Shown: positions 23,415 to 36,189 of the stretch, piece by piece | Numbering within the stretch: position 1 is the stretch's first letter | Layout of the letters: each line of letters opens with the position of its first letter | Assembly: GCA_963920705.1 (NCBI GenBank) | Contig: OY987236.1 | Span: 13,592,886-13,656,885 of the forward strand | Direction of reading: 5' to 3' | Origin: Odiellus spinosus | Taxonomy: Eukaryota > Arthropoda > Arachnida > Opiliones > Phalangiidae | Length of the DNA: 64,000 nucleotides | Position numbers and translations under genes: made by a program | Notes under the pieces: model-generated | The model's input: the letters and a program-made list of their open reading frames with translations, nothing else | What the model was told of the DNA's origin: nothing | The model's database searches: none

Positions 23415-24372
23415 TAGATACGCAACTTGGATCCATTTGGGTCTTGTCAAATTAATATCGCGAATTTTTATCCTTACAAATTGAAAAAATTTCCGAGGGT
23501 GTTTTTACATACGCGTGACGTTGGTTTTACTTTTCATTTTAATATGCTCCCATAGAATAACGAAAGAAATCTTCTTTCCCAATCAAGAAAAATCTAATTT
23601 GGTCAAAGATGGTCCAATTTGGAAATTTAAAACAAAATTCGACCAATTAAAATAAGTAAAACTAAAGTAGACCCAAATTTATAATGCCTTGAATTCCACC
23701 CGGTCTATTTGATCGAATTCAGGTGTAATTTTCCATTTTTGAGTATTTTTGACCAATGTGTAAGCCAATAGTTGATATTATCGCTAACTACGTCACGAAA
23801 TCACGTGGAGGTAAGGTTATACAGGGCAGTTATTTCCGTTTTCATAAAACGCTAGGAACCAGGTGGCTCAGAAGTCACTCGTGAGAGACCCGACCCTTAG
23901 AGCTGACACGGATATAGAAAAAATAAGCATAAGAAATACTCGGTGCTCACGAGCGCTATGAGCTTTAGAAGATATGACGTGGCTGATGACATCTTGATTC
24001 CCTAAATAAGCTCCTCCTCTTTTATGATAGCAACTATAGACCTCTTTCATTTATTTTGACCACATCCAAAGAGGGTTAATCAACCCTCTGAATCAGACCT
24101 GTAAAGGGGGATGATGAGCTCATGCGCAGTGACTGCGATGTTTCCCCCTTTGCCTCTCTGATTCTGTGGTTGCCTACCCCCTTTGGAGGGGGTCAAAATA
24201 AATTCAAGATGTGTATTTATTCGTTATTCTAAAGGAACACGTAAAAAAAACACACTAACAAACATCCTAGCATTTTTTCTATTTTAATTTCTTGGGATTA
24301 AATTCGCGAGCTTGGTGCGAGATTTATTTGACAAGGCCCGAATATCTAGTCGGGTTGCATTGTGTAAACTTT
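23415..24372. mobile_element. Family I element with nested repeats
   Basis: Left CATTTGGGTCTTGTCAAATT and right GACAAGGCCCGAATATC arms, with ACGCGTGACGTTGGTTTTAC inside. It encloses foldback R and about 300 bp of unassigned DNA. The frame at 23868-24050 is spurious. Confidence 0.7.
24048..24207. repeat. Small foldback repeat R, nested in family I
   Basis: ATTTATTTTGACC...TCCAAAG is answered by CCTTTGGAGGGGGTCAAAAT plus AAAT. Inner inverted blocks (CTGAATCAGA and CTGATTCTG) make a 160-bp hairpin-like unit. Confidence 0.7.
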
Positions 24373-24702
24373 AAGGTTTTAGAAAACCACGCTAGCCTAA
24401 GTATGGGAATACCTCTTAAAGCAGTTTAGCGACTTTGAAGTTTTAGCAGCTTCGTTAACCTCTATATGAACTTAATTCCGACGTTGTACGCAGCTTGATA
24501 ATTAAATTCCGATTTTACGAGAGATTTTATCCCGTTCCTTTGTATATATTCGTATACAGTTTTATATATAACTAATTTATTAAAGCCGAGAACGTAGGAA
24601 GATGAATTGGATTGTAATGGCTTTGATTACAAAGACTAGTCGTAGTATATGCAGCTAGTCCAATAGATCGTTAGTGAATATTTTAATGAACGATGAGATT
24701 TT

Positions 24703-25183
24703 AACGTTTCATACTAGGACTTGGAATCGATTTAAACCGTTTCAAAACGTTTCGCATTAAAACGATTCCTTACGATTTGAATATCGGCAGAAGCCGATGA
24801 AATCCTCCTTTGAAGTCTATTACTCCCTGGTCTTGTCTACCCCTCTCTGTATGGGTTAGTTTCAAAAAGCGCGATTCGTACGCGTCCTAACGGTAGATAT
24901 TTTCGGAGTGGGAGTTCGTCGAGCGAATATCTCTAGCAGCCTTGGAGCTCGTCAAAAAAACGTCGTCGTTTGTGGAGAGAGAGAATTTCCAATTTTCCGT
25001 AGGCAGGGGGGTATGAAGTAGGACCCCTCCGATCTCGTAAAATTGTGAATTTTACCCATACAGAGAGGAGCGCTATATCGAACACTAGAGTAGTAGACTT
25101 CAAAGGAGGGTTTCATCGGCTTCTGATATCGGTTTGATTTTGCAGTTTCAAAGCGATAAAGAAATGCTAGTGTGACCGTAACT
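24703..25183 (+). mobile_element. Family A MITE, internally deleted, split by foldback G
   Basis: The left part (TTTCATACTAGGACTTGG onward) lacks the middle third of the family. The sequence is interrupted after ATATCGG by a 338-bp foldback element and resumes with ATATCGG and the normal family A right end, GCTAGTGTGACCGTAACT. Confidence 0.88.
24788..25125. mobile_element. Foldback element G, copy 1
   Basis: Termini CAGAAGCCGATGAAA and complement TTTCATCGGCTTCTG. A perfect 7-bp target duplication ATATCGG (24781-24787 and 25126-25132) is confirmed because ATATCGG occurs once in uninterrupted family A copies. The interior is partly palindromic around TCTCTGTATGGG. No coding capacity. Confidence 0.93.
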
Positions 25184-25257
25184 ATGGTGAAAAAGAAGCT
25201 ATAAAAACCTAGGTCTATTAACAAATGGATACCTATCTTTAAAAGATAAATAATTAC

Positions 25258-25385
25258 AAAACCTTGCGTTTTTTAAGCGTCCTCTAATGGCAAACAGTGC
25301 ACGCAAAAGTAGTAACGAAAAAAGCTTCATGCGTGGCTTATGAATTAAGAATAGGCAGACGCTGACGAGGTTTTGTTAGTTACTT
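25258..25385. repeat. Family L dispersed repeat
   Basis: Shares GCGTCCTCTAATGGCAAACA, GCAAAAGTAGTAACGAAAA and TTTTGTTAGTTACT with copies near 21965-22045, 41380-41470, 52110-52275 and 54170-54235. No termini were resolved. Confidence 0.65.
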
Positions 25386-26189
25386 CTTAGCAACGTTCAC
25401 ACTACAACACTTTGAAAACGTTTTCAAACTGTTTCGAATGTTGAAATCGATTTTTCAGCCAAATAATTTCATTTTATGGCTAAGGATCGAGCTAGAACTG
25501 ACCCGTTATTTTCTTTTTCTTTTTTATATTGGATAAAAATTCAGATGCAAATATTATTAGGAGACCATTTTTACGATGCTCAAAACCTTAAAATTATGAG
25601 AATTGGTAAACCTCTGGTTGTACATGCCTAGCAATTAATAATTTTAAAAATAACTTTATTTTCCTTTTGAGTGTCCCTTTAAAAAAATGGCTGAATCGAG
25701 TCTTATCTTTCCCGCATCTGGAGAAGCGTATAGTACATAATGTAATCAAACCAACCCATTTTAGAGGAAGCTCGTTTTATGGGAACATGGAGTCATTTTT
25801 ATGATGAATCGCGCCGAGCTCATATACTCAAGAATCCATAGTTTTCTCTCTTTATCCTCCTCCGCGTTTTAATGTTCTCTCCGCAATTTTAACGCCTGGC
25901 ACCCCAACTCCTTACCATTCAATGCTGTGTATAAACGATATATTACAATGTCAAAATCATATAGAGATTTCAACGCGTGTGGAGTTAAGAAGCTCGCGAC
26001 TTTAATTTAATTTAAGGGATAACAGACTCTGAAAACAAGTTATTTTTAATCGACTTAGAATTAAAGTAAAGATAAGGCATTCAAATAAAGGGGGCTATAA
26101 AATTTATCCGAGTAACCTCAGCTTCCCGATGATAGTTGGCGCCGAGGAGCCAGTCGTTTGTTCATGTACTGTTTACTCTACAGAGAAGA

Positions 26190-26400
26190 TTAGGCCCCGG
26201 CTTAGTATTACCAAAAGTAATACTCCATAAAAGTAAACCACGCTCTGTAGCTTAATACTATCAGCAAAGAGCCAAGTAAAGGTACTAGTACATCACTTAA
26301 AACAAGCCTTAAAAGTTATCACTCGAGTGATTTGGACTCTTCCTAGATATTTTGAGAGGGACGGAATTTAGGCGGGCCGCGCTTGGCTGTATTGTCTTCC
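26190..26400 (-). repeat. Repeat E2, partial copy
   Basis: Shares CTTAATACTATCAGCAAA, GTACTAGTAC and GGGCCGCGCTTGGCT with the reverse complement of 42180-42390. It is a dispersed repeat without visible termini here. Confidence 0.7.
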
Positions 26401-26508
26401 CCCAACTCTTGAATTTCTCCAACCTTGTTGTACCATTGATATTATAATTCTCTTGTGGTTCCATTACCGTTAAATTTCTTGCTTGTGGATATTCTGTAGA
26501 TTTTAATA

Positions 26509-27337
26509 CAGGGTTGCCACAGACCTGGAAAACCTGGAAAAGTCAGGGAATTTCAAAATTGGTATAAAAAGTCAGGGAAAAGTCAGGGAATTTTAAAATT
26601 GTCCAAAGGTCAGGGAAAAGTCAGGGAATTTTCATATTATCCAAAAATAAATTTCTGGAATCTCATAGTATGGATTCAGTTAGACCAGGGAGGCTTCCAT
26701 AAATATGTGGAAAAATTTATTATATGGGATCAGAGCCTTCCAAACATTTATGGAAAGCCCTATTGAGAAAAGCACGTTATTTATGAATACTTTCTCACAG
26801 TATAATGTCTAACAGAACACCTATTTTTGGGGAGAGCTGATTCACACTAGGGAGACCACGGACCGTGTATATACCGGACGAGAATTCGCCAGCCTTCCAC
26901 TGTACAAAAAAACTTCCCCGAGCATTGGGCTCGGAAGCGAGAGAGAAAATACTCGTACAAGGTCATTTTTTATTATTTCTCGTGACTCTTGTGTCACGTG
27001 AGAGCGAAATTTCAAAATGGTTATCCTAGCGATTTAAAGACACGCGCCAATTTGAATTTAATAAATGACCTTGTACGATTATTTTCTGGGCTCTATTGAG
27101 AGTCGGTGCACGGGCTTTTCTCGTCCGGTATATACACGGTCCGTGGGGAGACCTCCCACGCCAATCTCTACCAAATCTTGGAGTTCCCATTCAACGCAAA
27201 AAGGAGTTTATATAGTCTTCAAGAGGAGTTACTACTAATTTAAACCTTTAAATTGGTCAGGGAAAAATGGTATAGATGGTCAGGGAAAACCTGGAAAAGT
27301 CAGGGAATTTTGTTATGGAAAATCTGTGGCAACCCTG
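26509..27337 (+). mobile_element. Family F element with CAGGGTTGCCACAG termini
   Basis: Inverted termini CAGGGTTGCCACAG and CTGTGGCAACCCTG, and a perfect 6-bp duplication TTAATA on both sides. Arms are made of repeats of GTCAGGGAAAAGTCAGGGAA. Foldback P interrupts it. No transposase remnant was seen, so it is non-autonomous. Confidence 0.88.
26857..27145. mobile_element. Foldback element P nested in element F
   Basis: Inverted termini CACGGACCGTGTATATACCG (27 bp matching in total) and a perfect 7-bp duplication GGGAGAC (26850-26856 and 27146-27152). The interior contains imperfect inverted blocks around AGGTCATTTTTTATTATT and AATGACCTTGTACG. Confidence 0.92.
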
Positions 27338-29055
27338 TTAATAACATACCTACTTTTACACGAGTGGGTTCCAATGTAACGCCTGAATATTCGAGGAAGG
27401 AATCTATTTACTCAGTTTGCGACAGTATAGGAACTTAAAAAGAATTCAATCCGCGCACTTCAGCACCAAAACAATGTTTTTTTTTCCCCTAAACATAAAT
27501 TTTATGCATAAAATCCCGTACTCCTTCGCGATCGACCGGTTTATGCCCCCTGATTTATTTATAGGTAAACAAAAATTGTACGAAAAAAGGTTATTGTACG
27601 CGTTGACAAATCAAGGTGGATTACTATTACTTTTTTTCCATATATCAAAGATAGAGAATGATTCGAGAGTTTATGTCTACGCGCTGAAAACTGGAACCGA
27701 TTCTGACTTAGTCTCCTCTTTGGTTAAGATGCTTGGTTCGAGTTTCCGTCATCAAAAATGCACCAGTGCCGCGATTCGCGAAAATATCGAAGGAATCTGG
27801 AGATCATCTTTCCGCACCCGCCCTCTCCTACACCCCTAATTCGATTTTCCCCAACTTTTAAGAAACGTAGGCTAGTTCAATTCAAAGTGATGCTGACACA
27901 AATTTTTTTAAGGTTACTATATATGGGTTAATTTTTAGCTTTTCATACTATTTAAATTAACCCCATAATCAAACTTTTACACCTTTTGAGTTGACACGCT
28001 TTTAAGAAACTTCAAAATTAAAATAACAAATATATAAAATTATAATGTTAGGTTTATTAACTATGGTGATTTAAGTATCAATTTTAATTAATGAGACTGA
28101 TATTCTTCATGGTTTAACCTCAAAAACTTAAGTTTAATTGGGAAGCCTTTAAATTAAAGCACACACGCACTCGTTTCAACACGTGTAACAAATCATGAAG
28201 TTTATCCGATTCATTATTAAAATTATTTTTCATAAAATTTACCGTAGTTTTGACGCAAGAGCTAAAAAAAAAACTAAATTGAAAAGCGCCTTTAACTCGT
28301 ATTCCAATATTTTGTCCGTCTTTTCATTTTAATTTCGAATCGGAAGATAAATAGTCAAACTCTCACGTTCCTAACTCGCGATTCTCATTCCGAATAACAA
28401 AACCGAAAAAATAGTTTCGGAAGAGAGCGACAGGTATAAATGTTTTGGCGCGTAAATATGGCGGGAGTTTTATTTTCGCTCTTACGCTGAGAATTTGAAA
28501 CGCTTAATACACAGAAGAATAATTGTCAACAAATGGTTTGTAATAGAAAACCTCCTTTCATAGAGAAAAATGATTTTTTGAAATAACTCTTTGTTGCGTT
28601 GTACCGTACTATATAGTTTAAAATGGCTTTACGAGAACTAAATATCTTTTTGAATCGCCATTTACGTCATCTAATCGATGATATATGAAGCAATCTTCAA
28701 AAAACATTTTTCGGTCGTAACAAACCAACGTCTATCGGCCCTTCTCAATTATTGATCTTAGCTTTTTCAATTTTGAGGAAGAAAAACATTATAGCCCCTT
28801 TTGTCCCTCTTGATATAGCGAGTCCTTTGAGATAAAATCGTTCTACCAAAAATACAGGGTGGAAACATCGGTTCAGTCTTCATGCTTGTATAGACTCTGT
28901 ATTTAGACGCGCCTTAGCTGAAATTCTTAAAGGGAGAATGCAAGTTTTGTGTATTTAATAAGCGAGTTTCCATATTACGCCACTAGATCGTATATAATCA
29001 AAATACCACAAAATCTCCGTCTTTAACTAGGTTTATTTCCTTTAATTACGTCTAG
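27338..29055. other. Unassigned DNA with an unexplained 140-codon frame
   Basis: A plus-strand frame at 27417-27839 stays open for 140 codons (first ATG at 27474, MFFFPLN...) without matching any repeat family seen here. No domain was recognised. A lone family D left terminus occurs near 28930. Confidence 0.35.
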
Positions 29056-29351
29056 AGCCGCGTTCATACTAGGCCTTGGAATCAATTTAAACCGTTTCAA
29101 AACGTTTCTCTGGAATCGTGTTAACGGGAAACCGTCTTTTCTCGAATCGATTTGATTCGATTTCTCGAAACTGCTTCGGGTACCAGTTTCTTACCGATTC
29201 GGTTTCAACAACCGTTAAATGAAGCTACGATAAATTGATTTATAAAGATAATCCGTGAACGCGTGAAGCTTAAAATGATTCCCGGCGATTTGAATATCGG
29301 TTTGATTTGACCGTTTCAAACCAATTAAGAAATGCTAGTGTGACTGTAGCT
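29056..29351 (+). mobile_element. Family A MITE with TAG duplication
   Basis: 296-bp copy, one of the best preserved, from AGCCGCGTTCATACTAGG to CTAGTGTGACTGTAGCT. Flanked by TAG on both sides. Confidence 0.92.
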
Positions 29352-30019
29352 TAGCTGTTATAACAGTCAATCTAAAGATTCTTGTGGAGGATGTTTTCGT
29401 ATACAGACACTTTATATGTAACAGCATTTGTTCAATTTGAGATTTTACTAGAGTTAAAAGCAGGGTATAGGACAGTTTAAATATTATCTTTTTGTGCCGT
29501 GGTCAAACTTATAGGTGTTGAAAGTGTAGCAAACAGCCTGGTTTCGATTTTTCCGAGCTAGTTCCTTTTGTTTGGCTAGGCAGCTTAACTATCGCATTCT
29601 TGCTGTAGTAACAACACCTTTTCTTTCTTTTTTTTTTTTTGTTTATCGGCGAAGCGATATCGCTTACAAAAGTAAGCTTTAGCTTTTCGACCAACCGGAA
29701 TATCACGGGCGACGGCTTGCGCTGTTTTGATTTGGTCTCGCTAGAATAAACCCTCGCTCTTCGGTCTCTTCAGTCCAAATCAGTTCCTGATTTTTAGCAG
29801 AGTACAAAGCGTAGTTTTACTTATAGCAGAAAGAGATAATAGGAAAAGGTAGATACTATATGACCTCTTTTATCTTAAATTCGTCTTTTTCTTGCGTTTC
29901 AAATGTATTTTGAGAAGCATTTTCAGAAAGATCGTTAAAAAATGTGGAAAAACATTTAAAATTCTAACTCCGTGTGATCCTTAGAGTATCTCTTCTATTA
30001 TATCCTTCTGGTCCAATAA

Positions 30020-30266
30020 TCTATGGTCACACTAGCATTTCTTAATCGATTTGAAACGGTAAAATCAAACCGATATTCAAATCGCCAGGAATCGTTTTAA
30101 GCGTCACGCTTTCACGTATTAGATTTATAAATTGATTTATTGTACTTCACCTATCGGTTGTTGAAACCGAATCGGTATGAACTGGTTTCCGAAGGAGTTT
30201 CGAGTAATCGAATCAAATCGATTCGAGAAAAGACGGTTTCCCGTTTGCGCGACTAAAGCGAAACCT
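30020..30266 (-). mobile_element. Family A MITE, right end eroded
   Basis: Begins near TATGGTCACACTAGCATTTC and follows the family to GGTTTCCCGTTTGCGCGACT. The terminal 35 bp are lost. Confidence 0.85.
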
Positions 30267-33200
30267 TCAGAAACGAACTACTTGAAAGCGCATATTGATG
30301 CTTCTTTAAGTTTTTACACCTGTGAATGATCAAGGGGTATGGAACCAACTATTTTTACCCCTGGTAGAGTGCATGCCATACCTTAGACTTTTTGTTCTTT
30401 CATTTATTTTTGCCAATAGCAAATGCCTGACTTAGTTGGCTGAGATTCAGTGGTATATTTCTAGAAGGTTATTTGTTGAAATATGCTAATTCATTCGCCC
30501 TTTAAAAGGTTGATTTTCCACTTCATCTAGCAGTCTACTATTCTAGAAGTTCTATATGACTTGCTATAAAATTCCGCGCGTGCGAAACGCGCTAAAGAGG
30601 AAAATTCAAATCTTCCTGGTTCATCTATGTACACCTCGCTAGTTCCTTGGCAAATACGGTTATTAAACAATTCAAACAATTCCTTATTAAAACCAGGCGA
30701 CAGCCTGGTGTTATATACTGATAGTCTCGATTCCTTCGTAGGCTTAGTTAAATAAAAGCACATGTAATGTCTGCTTAGAGGGAGGGGTGGCTTTGTTAAA
30801 AAATGCTTGCCTTGTTTCGTCTTGAATGGATAAGTTCTCCACGAAGAGATAGTTGGAAATTTATCAACATAGACGGCTACTAATCGGCTAGGTTTTAAGC
30901 CTTATACTCAAGGCTGAGCTGCATGTAAAACCTTAATTCAAATACACTTCCTAAAGTGGTCCCATGATGAATTCGCAATGTGTACTTTATATATTTTGTT
31001 GGTTACATGAAAAATATCATCCTTCAAGTATCAATTTTACTCTACATAAAAGTTTAACCATTTAAAATTTTTAAGTATATGTTTATTCTATATTTTATTT
31101 AGTCCACAATCAAATGAATCAATAGCTAACAGCGCAACAAATATACACAACTTTTCTATCCAATTACATCACACACTCCTCTTTGTACACGACATGCGTG
31201 GTTGTTCACCTGTTCAGTAACTGTAAGAATTACATTAACACTAGTTAAGTTTAACATTAAGAATTACTCCGCCTCAGATTTCTTTATACGGTAAAATCTT
31301 GATCAAGGGAGCCGAGAAATTTCCAACTTAGCAATTAAATTTTGAAACTTCGAAGGAACTTTTAAGTTAGATCAATCGCCGTTACATAAATTTGTAAAAC
31401 TCAATTACCAAGGAGGATTACCATCTATCTTTAACCGCAGATGGGGTCTTCGTCTCTTCTACCAGTAACTACGTAACAACCCGCTTAATAATGCGTGAGA
31501 TACGCGAGTAAACCAAATTATATCTTAAAATCTATATGCTCGTTAGGCAAATGCTTCGGCGCGAATCAAAGGTATACCTTTCTGCAAGAACTAATCGATG
31601 AAATCCGAGAATGAACATTTCTGGAATCTTGTTTCCATGAAGTCACACTTTTTGAATGATTTCTATATTTTGAATTTATTACTCAAACGCAACTTTCTGT
31701 GAAATTAAGTTTATTAGCTTATTTCTAGAGATTAGAAGGGATGAATTTGGAACTCTAGTTGAGAAAAAACTTGTCATGATGGCACTACAACCCAATTCTA
31801 ATATCCAGTGTTCTGTGTATTGGTAACTGTTTGATTTTTCGCTTTGTTGTTATGTCTAGAGTTTTTGTCAGATCACGTACGCAATCGACAAGAAATCGCT
31901 GAGAAGGTCTTGGTTACTTGGTAAATGTCAAAATACTTACAATATAAATCAGATACCGTTTAAATCAGGCGGAAATTTAAATTTTTGCGCATAAAACAAC
32001 GTATTACACTTGGTTTTTGGACCAAGTTTTGATATTCGCCAGGGAGCACATATTTGTGAAAGTACCGTATTGATGTCATCTTAGCACGTACTACCATAAA
32101 GTATCTAATATATTTTTGAATTCGATTCTTGAACGAATCTAGAACCACGTTCACATTAGAGACTTTCGAACTCCATCCCTTCCCTTTGAACAGTTTCAAT
32201 CATTTCGGGCCATTGGGACCTTTCAATATTTCCGAACCACAACCACGAAGTTTTTAATGTAGCCCGAGTGTTAAGCCTGGGTTTCAATCAACGTTTGTTA
32301 AACTTTTGCTTTTCGTTTTCCAAGCCTAAATCAATTTCTTTATCACTAGAACTCTATTATCATGGGTTAATTTATTTAGCTTCACCCTTGTTTTGACGCT
32401 TTATTCTTGGCCAAAACAATCTTGACCTTATAACCTAAATGGCGTTGGCAAAGAAATTTTTATTCAGGATAAAATTATCTTTGCTCTCTTTATGTGAGGT
32501 GATAGATATTTACAGTTCCTTTGGTTGTAGTTTGTCCACTTTCCGACCATATAACTACCTTCGCTCTAATAACTATAACACCTTGTAATATATATATTGT
32601 CGTTATATATTTTTAATACGCGAAGCGTGGGCTTCCGCCCAATCATCACTTAGCCCGGGGCGTTCGAAACTGAAATTGTATACGGCAGTATAACACTTCC
32701 AGGAAACGTTGGGCGCCAATTTCCCCTCATCTCCCGTCTTTCGTTCTCGTGCTTGCTTGCTTGTTTGAAATTTTTCGGTTTAAGTACACGGTGGTGGTGA
32801 GAGATACGGGTATTAACAATAGCGGAATTCTTAATTCAGTCCATCATTTTAGAACCAATAGAGGGAAACAGAGGGTGAATGAGATGATATGCGTTAATAA
32901 GAAAATTGTCTAAGCTCTATCCTTTCATATCAGTGTCTTTTTAGTCTATTGCTTTTAATACGTAGTTGGCCGGATGGGATCCACCGAATTTGCCTTTAGG
33001 AGATAATACACTCAACTTCTCCTGTTTGTGCAGAGCTATTTAACTCCAATTCAAGGGGAGTAGACAACGAATATACTTCGATCTATATGAGTTCTAACAT
33101 TTACGTATATCTTCCCCATTTATGATAACTTTTCTTGAGTAGAAGTATAGTAAATATTAGGCTTGTTTTGAGACAGTAGAGAAATATTGGGGCAAAATTA

Positions 33201-33616
33201 ATTAACCGGGAAACAGAAGATATAGAAGATCCACTGCCCATCTTTCTAGAATATTGGCACTCATTATCTTTACAATAATTAAAATTAAAGTTTGAGCTGG
33301 TTTTAATTGGGATAGCGTTAATTGTAACCCATATGCGTTTATGAAAAAGGATTCTCAATATAGATGAGAATGTTTGGCCAATACCTTTATTCATGGAGAA
33401 ATAACAAAGAAAGATCATGTTTAAATGTATACCTGAAGATTGAGGATTATTCCGTTCTTTTTACTAGTATGAGACGTTTTCCGGTGCTTATTGACTGAGG
33501 CCAGTTTAGTTTGAATCATTTCCCAAGCTAAACAACTCGATTTTTGTCTCTGATTCAGGTTTGGCATGCATTTGATAGACGTTTCTTGAACTCGGGTTAT
33601 TTCATCTGGTATATAT
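30267..33616. other. Long unassigned stretch
   Basis: No transposon termini, arrays or coding exons were recognised over 3.3 kb. A G/C-richer patch lies at 32610-32760. The 33101-33418 minus-strand frame has no recognisable motif. Confidence 0.45.
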
Positions 33617-34312
33617 CTGTGTTCATACTAGGCCTTTGAATCAAGGAAAACAAATTAATATTTTGGAAAGTCGATTTGAACATTCGAATCGGTTTTTAAA
33701 CGGTTTCAAAGTGGAAAGTGTGAACGTAGCTTAAGTTTAAAAATATAATATTAAGTTTCAATATCGGTGTTGATGAAATTTGTTTTTCCGCACATCTCCC
33801 TTTAATCTATCAAACGGAATATTTACAGAATTTCTCATCTCATTAGATAATATTCAAGCTGTTATGTAAATTTATCCAGCTATCAGAAAAAAAATGTTAG
33901 TTATTTTTATTGCTTTTTGATAAGGTTTAATTGAACAGATATATGGATCGGTGAAGTATATATTGGCGACGTTTTGCGCTGATATGAAAGAACGTTGGGT
34001 AAACAAGCCAGCTCGTTTGACAGATTATGTCATAGTAATAAAGTTAATATTGCAAAGGTTTGATGGCTTTTATGGATGGATTTGCGCAAACTTCGTCTCA
34101 ATGTTTATTGTAGTAATTAAATTTAATCATCAAAATTGCAATTTTTATAAAGTTGAAATATTTGGCAAATTACTTTTCCTGTGAACGGCTCATTTGATCA
34201 ATGCAGTGATTAGGTCGATTGAATTACGTTAAATCACGAGTAAAATTATTTAATCATGATTAAATGAATTCAAGAATTGATTTTTTATCTTTATCAGCCC
34301 ATTCGTAATTTT

Positions 34313-35112
34313 ATATAAGATTAAATCACGATTAAACCCACCGAATTCGCGATTAGACCACGATTAGATCACGATTAAACCCACCGAATTCGCGATTAGA
34401 CCACGATTAAACTCACTGAATCGCGATTAGACCGCGATTAAACTCACCGAATCGCGATTAGACCGTGATTAAACCCACCGAATCCGCGATTAGACCGCGA
34501 TTAAATCCACCGAATCCGCGACTAGACGGCGATTAAACTCACCGTACTCGCGACTAGACGGCGATTAAACTCACCGTACTCGCGACTAGACGGCGATTAA
34601 ACTCACCGTACTCGCGATGAGACCGCGATTAAACCCACCGACTCGCGATGAGACCGCGATTAAACCCACCGACTCGCGATGAGACCGCGATTAAACCCAC
34701 CGACTCGCGATGAGACCGCGATTAAACCCACCGACTCGCGATGAGACCGCGATTAAACCCACCGACTCGCGATGAGACCGCGATTAAACCCACCGACTCG
34801 CGATGAGACCGCGATTAAACCCACCGACTCGCGATGAGACCGCGATTAAACCCACCGACTCGCGATGAGACCGCGATTAAACCCACCGACTCGCGATGAG
34901 ACCGCGATTTAACCCACCGACTCGCGATGAGACCTAGATTAGACCCACCGAATCCGCGATTAGAACGCGATTAAATCCACCGAATCCGCGACTAGACCGC
35001 GATTAAACTCACCGTACTCGCGACTAGACCGCGATTAAACCCACCGACTCGCGACTAGACCGCGATTAAACCCACCGACTCGCGATGAGACCGCGATTAA
35101 ACCCACCGACTC
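34313..35112 (+). repeat. Minisatellite T3, 31-bp unit, about 25 copies
   Basis: The unit is GATTAAACCCACCGACTCGC followed by GATGAGACCGC. The central block is homogeneous. Flanking blocks contain AATCCGCGATTAGACC and CTCACCGTACTCGCG variants, and one stretch near 34940-35000 returns to the older variant. Confidence 0.95.
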
Positions 35113-35812
35113 ACGATATTTAAGGTATTATAGAGCAAATTTTAAATCTGTTTTTACGTTTGAACCTTATATGAATGCAAATATATCAAAAAGAAACGAA
35201 ATCCATTGGGACGGTAATATTTAGTTTTAGTCTGAACGCGGCCCAAGCGTAAAATATTTGCGTTCGAATGCAACATGTTTTGAAAATACCATTAAGGTAA
35301 AAGGGTCAATATACGACTTAAATATTACGTAGAGGTTATGGAACTTCTTATGACCCTAAAGTACCCATTTCCGCCTCCAAAGAAAAAAATACGTTCTTTA
35401 AGTACTAATAAATTCCATCCAAATGACTCTGCGGCTATTTATAGAAATAATGTCACGTAGTCTTGTAAAAATTGCCTTAAAAGTTACGTGGCAATGGATA
35501 TCTTAATTATTTTTCACACCTTTTAAAAGCTTCCAAATTATATATAGTTTGTCCACTGATTTAGAATAGTAAAAGACAGGTAGAAAAATGCCTCTTATGA
35601 TCTCGTAAAAAAGTGCTCCATATTAAACCGAGTAAGACTTTTATTGAAAAGCAATCGGACATATGTTCTCAAAAAATACCCATTATTCAAGAGTGTTAAA
35701 GACACACAACAGATTTTTAAAATCTTTAAAAGATAGCCCGTAAAAATCTATCGAAGAAAAAATTCGTTAATTAACTTAAATTAAAAGTTTAAAATATAAA
35801 AGCTCTTATAAA

Positions 35813-36030
35813 GGGAGTGTGAAGAGGGAAATGAAGAGATTTTTGATCGATTCTTTAAGAAATAAGACTTGTTCGCGTATTAAAACATTTGGGAAAGTCT
35901 CACAAATTGGCAATCAATTAAAATAACATACGACTAATCAAAAGTATCCCCACCTTTGGCTTTATAAAATATCCGTGACACACGCTATTGCACGCACGAT
36001 TGTGGGCGTGAAAATAAGTAATCAAGAATG
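35813..36030 (+). repeat. Repeat E2-related fragment
   Basis: Opens TAAAGGGAGTGTGAAGAGGG and carries CCCACCTTTGGCTTTATAAA and a CACGATTGTGGGCGTG block related to 41780-41910. The other end was not located. Confidence 0.6.
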
Positions 36031-36189
36031 AGATTTAAGGTAATTCAGAGAGTGTGCAGCTACACGTGTTGCGAGTATTTAAGAACTTCTTTCTACTACT
36101 TCCCAAATTAAGCAAAAAACCAACTTAACCTCAATTTCAACCGAGGTTAATACCAAGCGTAAAAAATATAATCTCTAGATTTGTCGTGC

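Noticed and set aside
27730-27760. tRNA B-box-like GGTTCGAGTTTCC
   Set aside because: No matching A box or cloverleaf arms could be found nearby.
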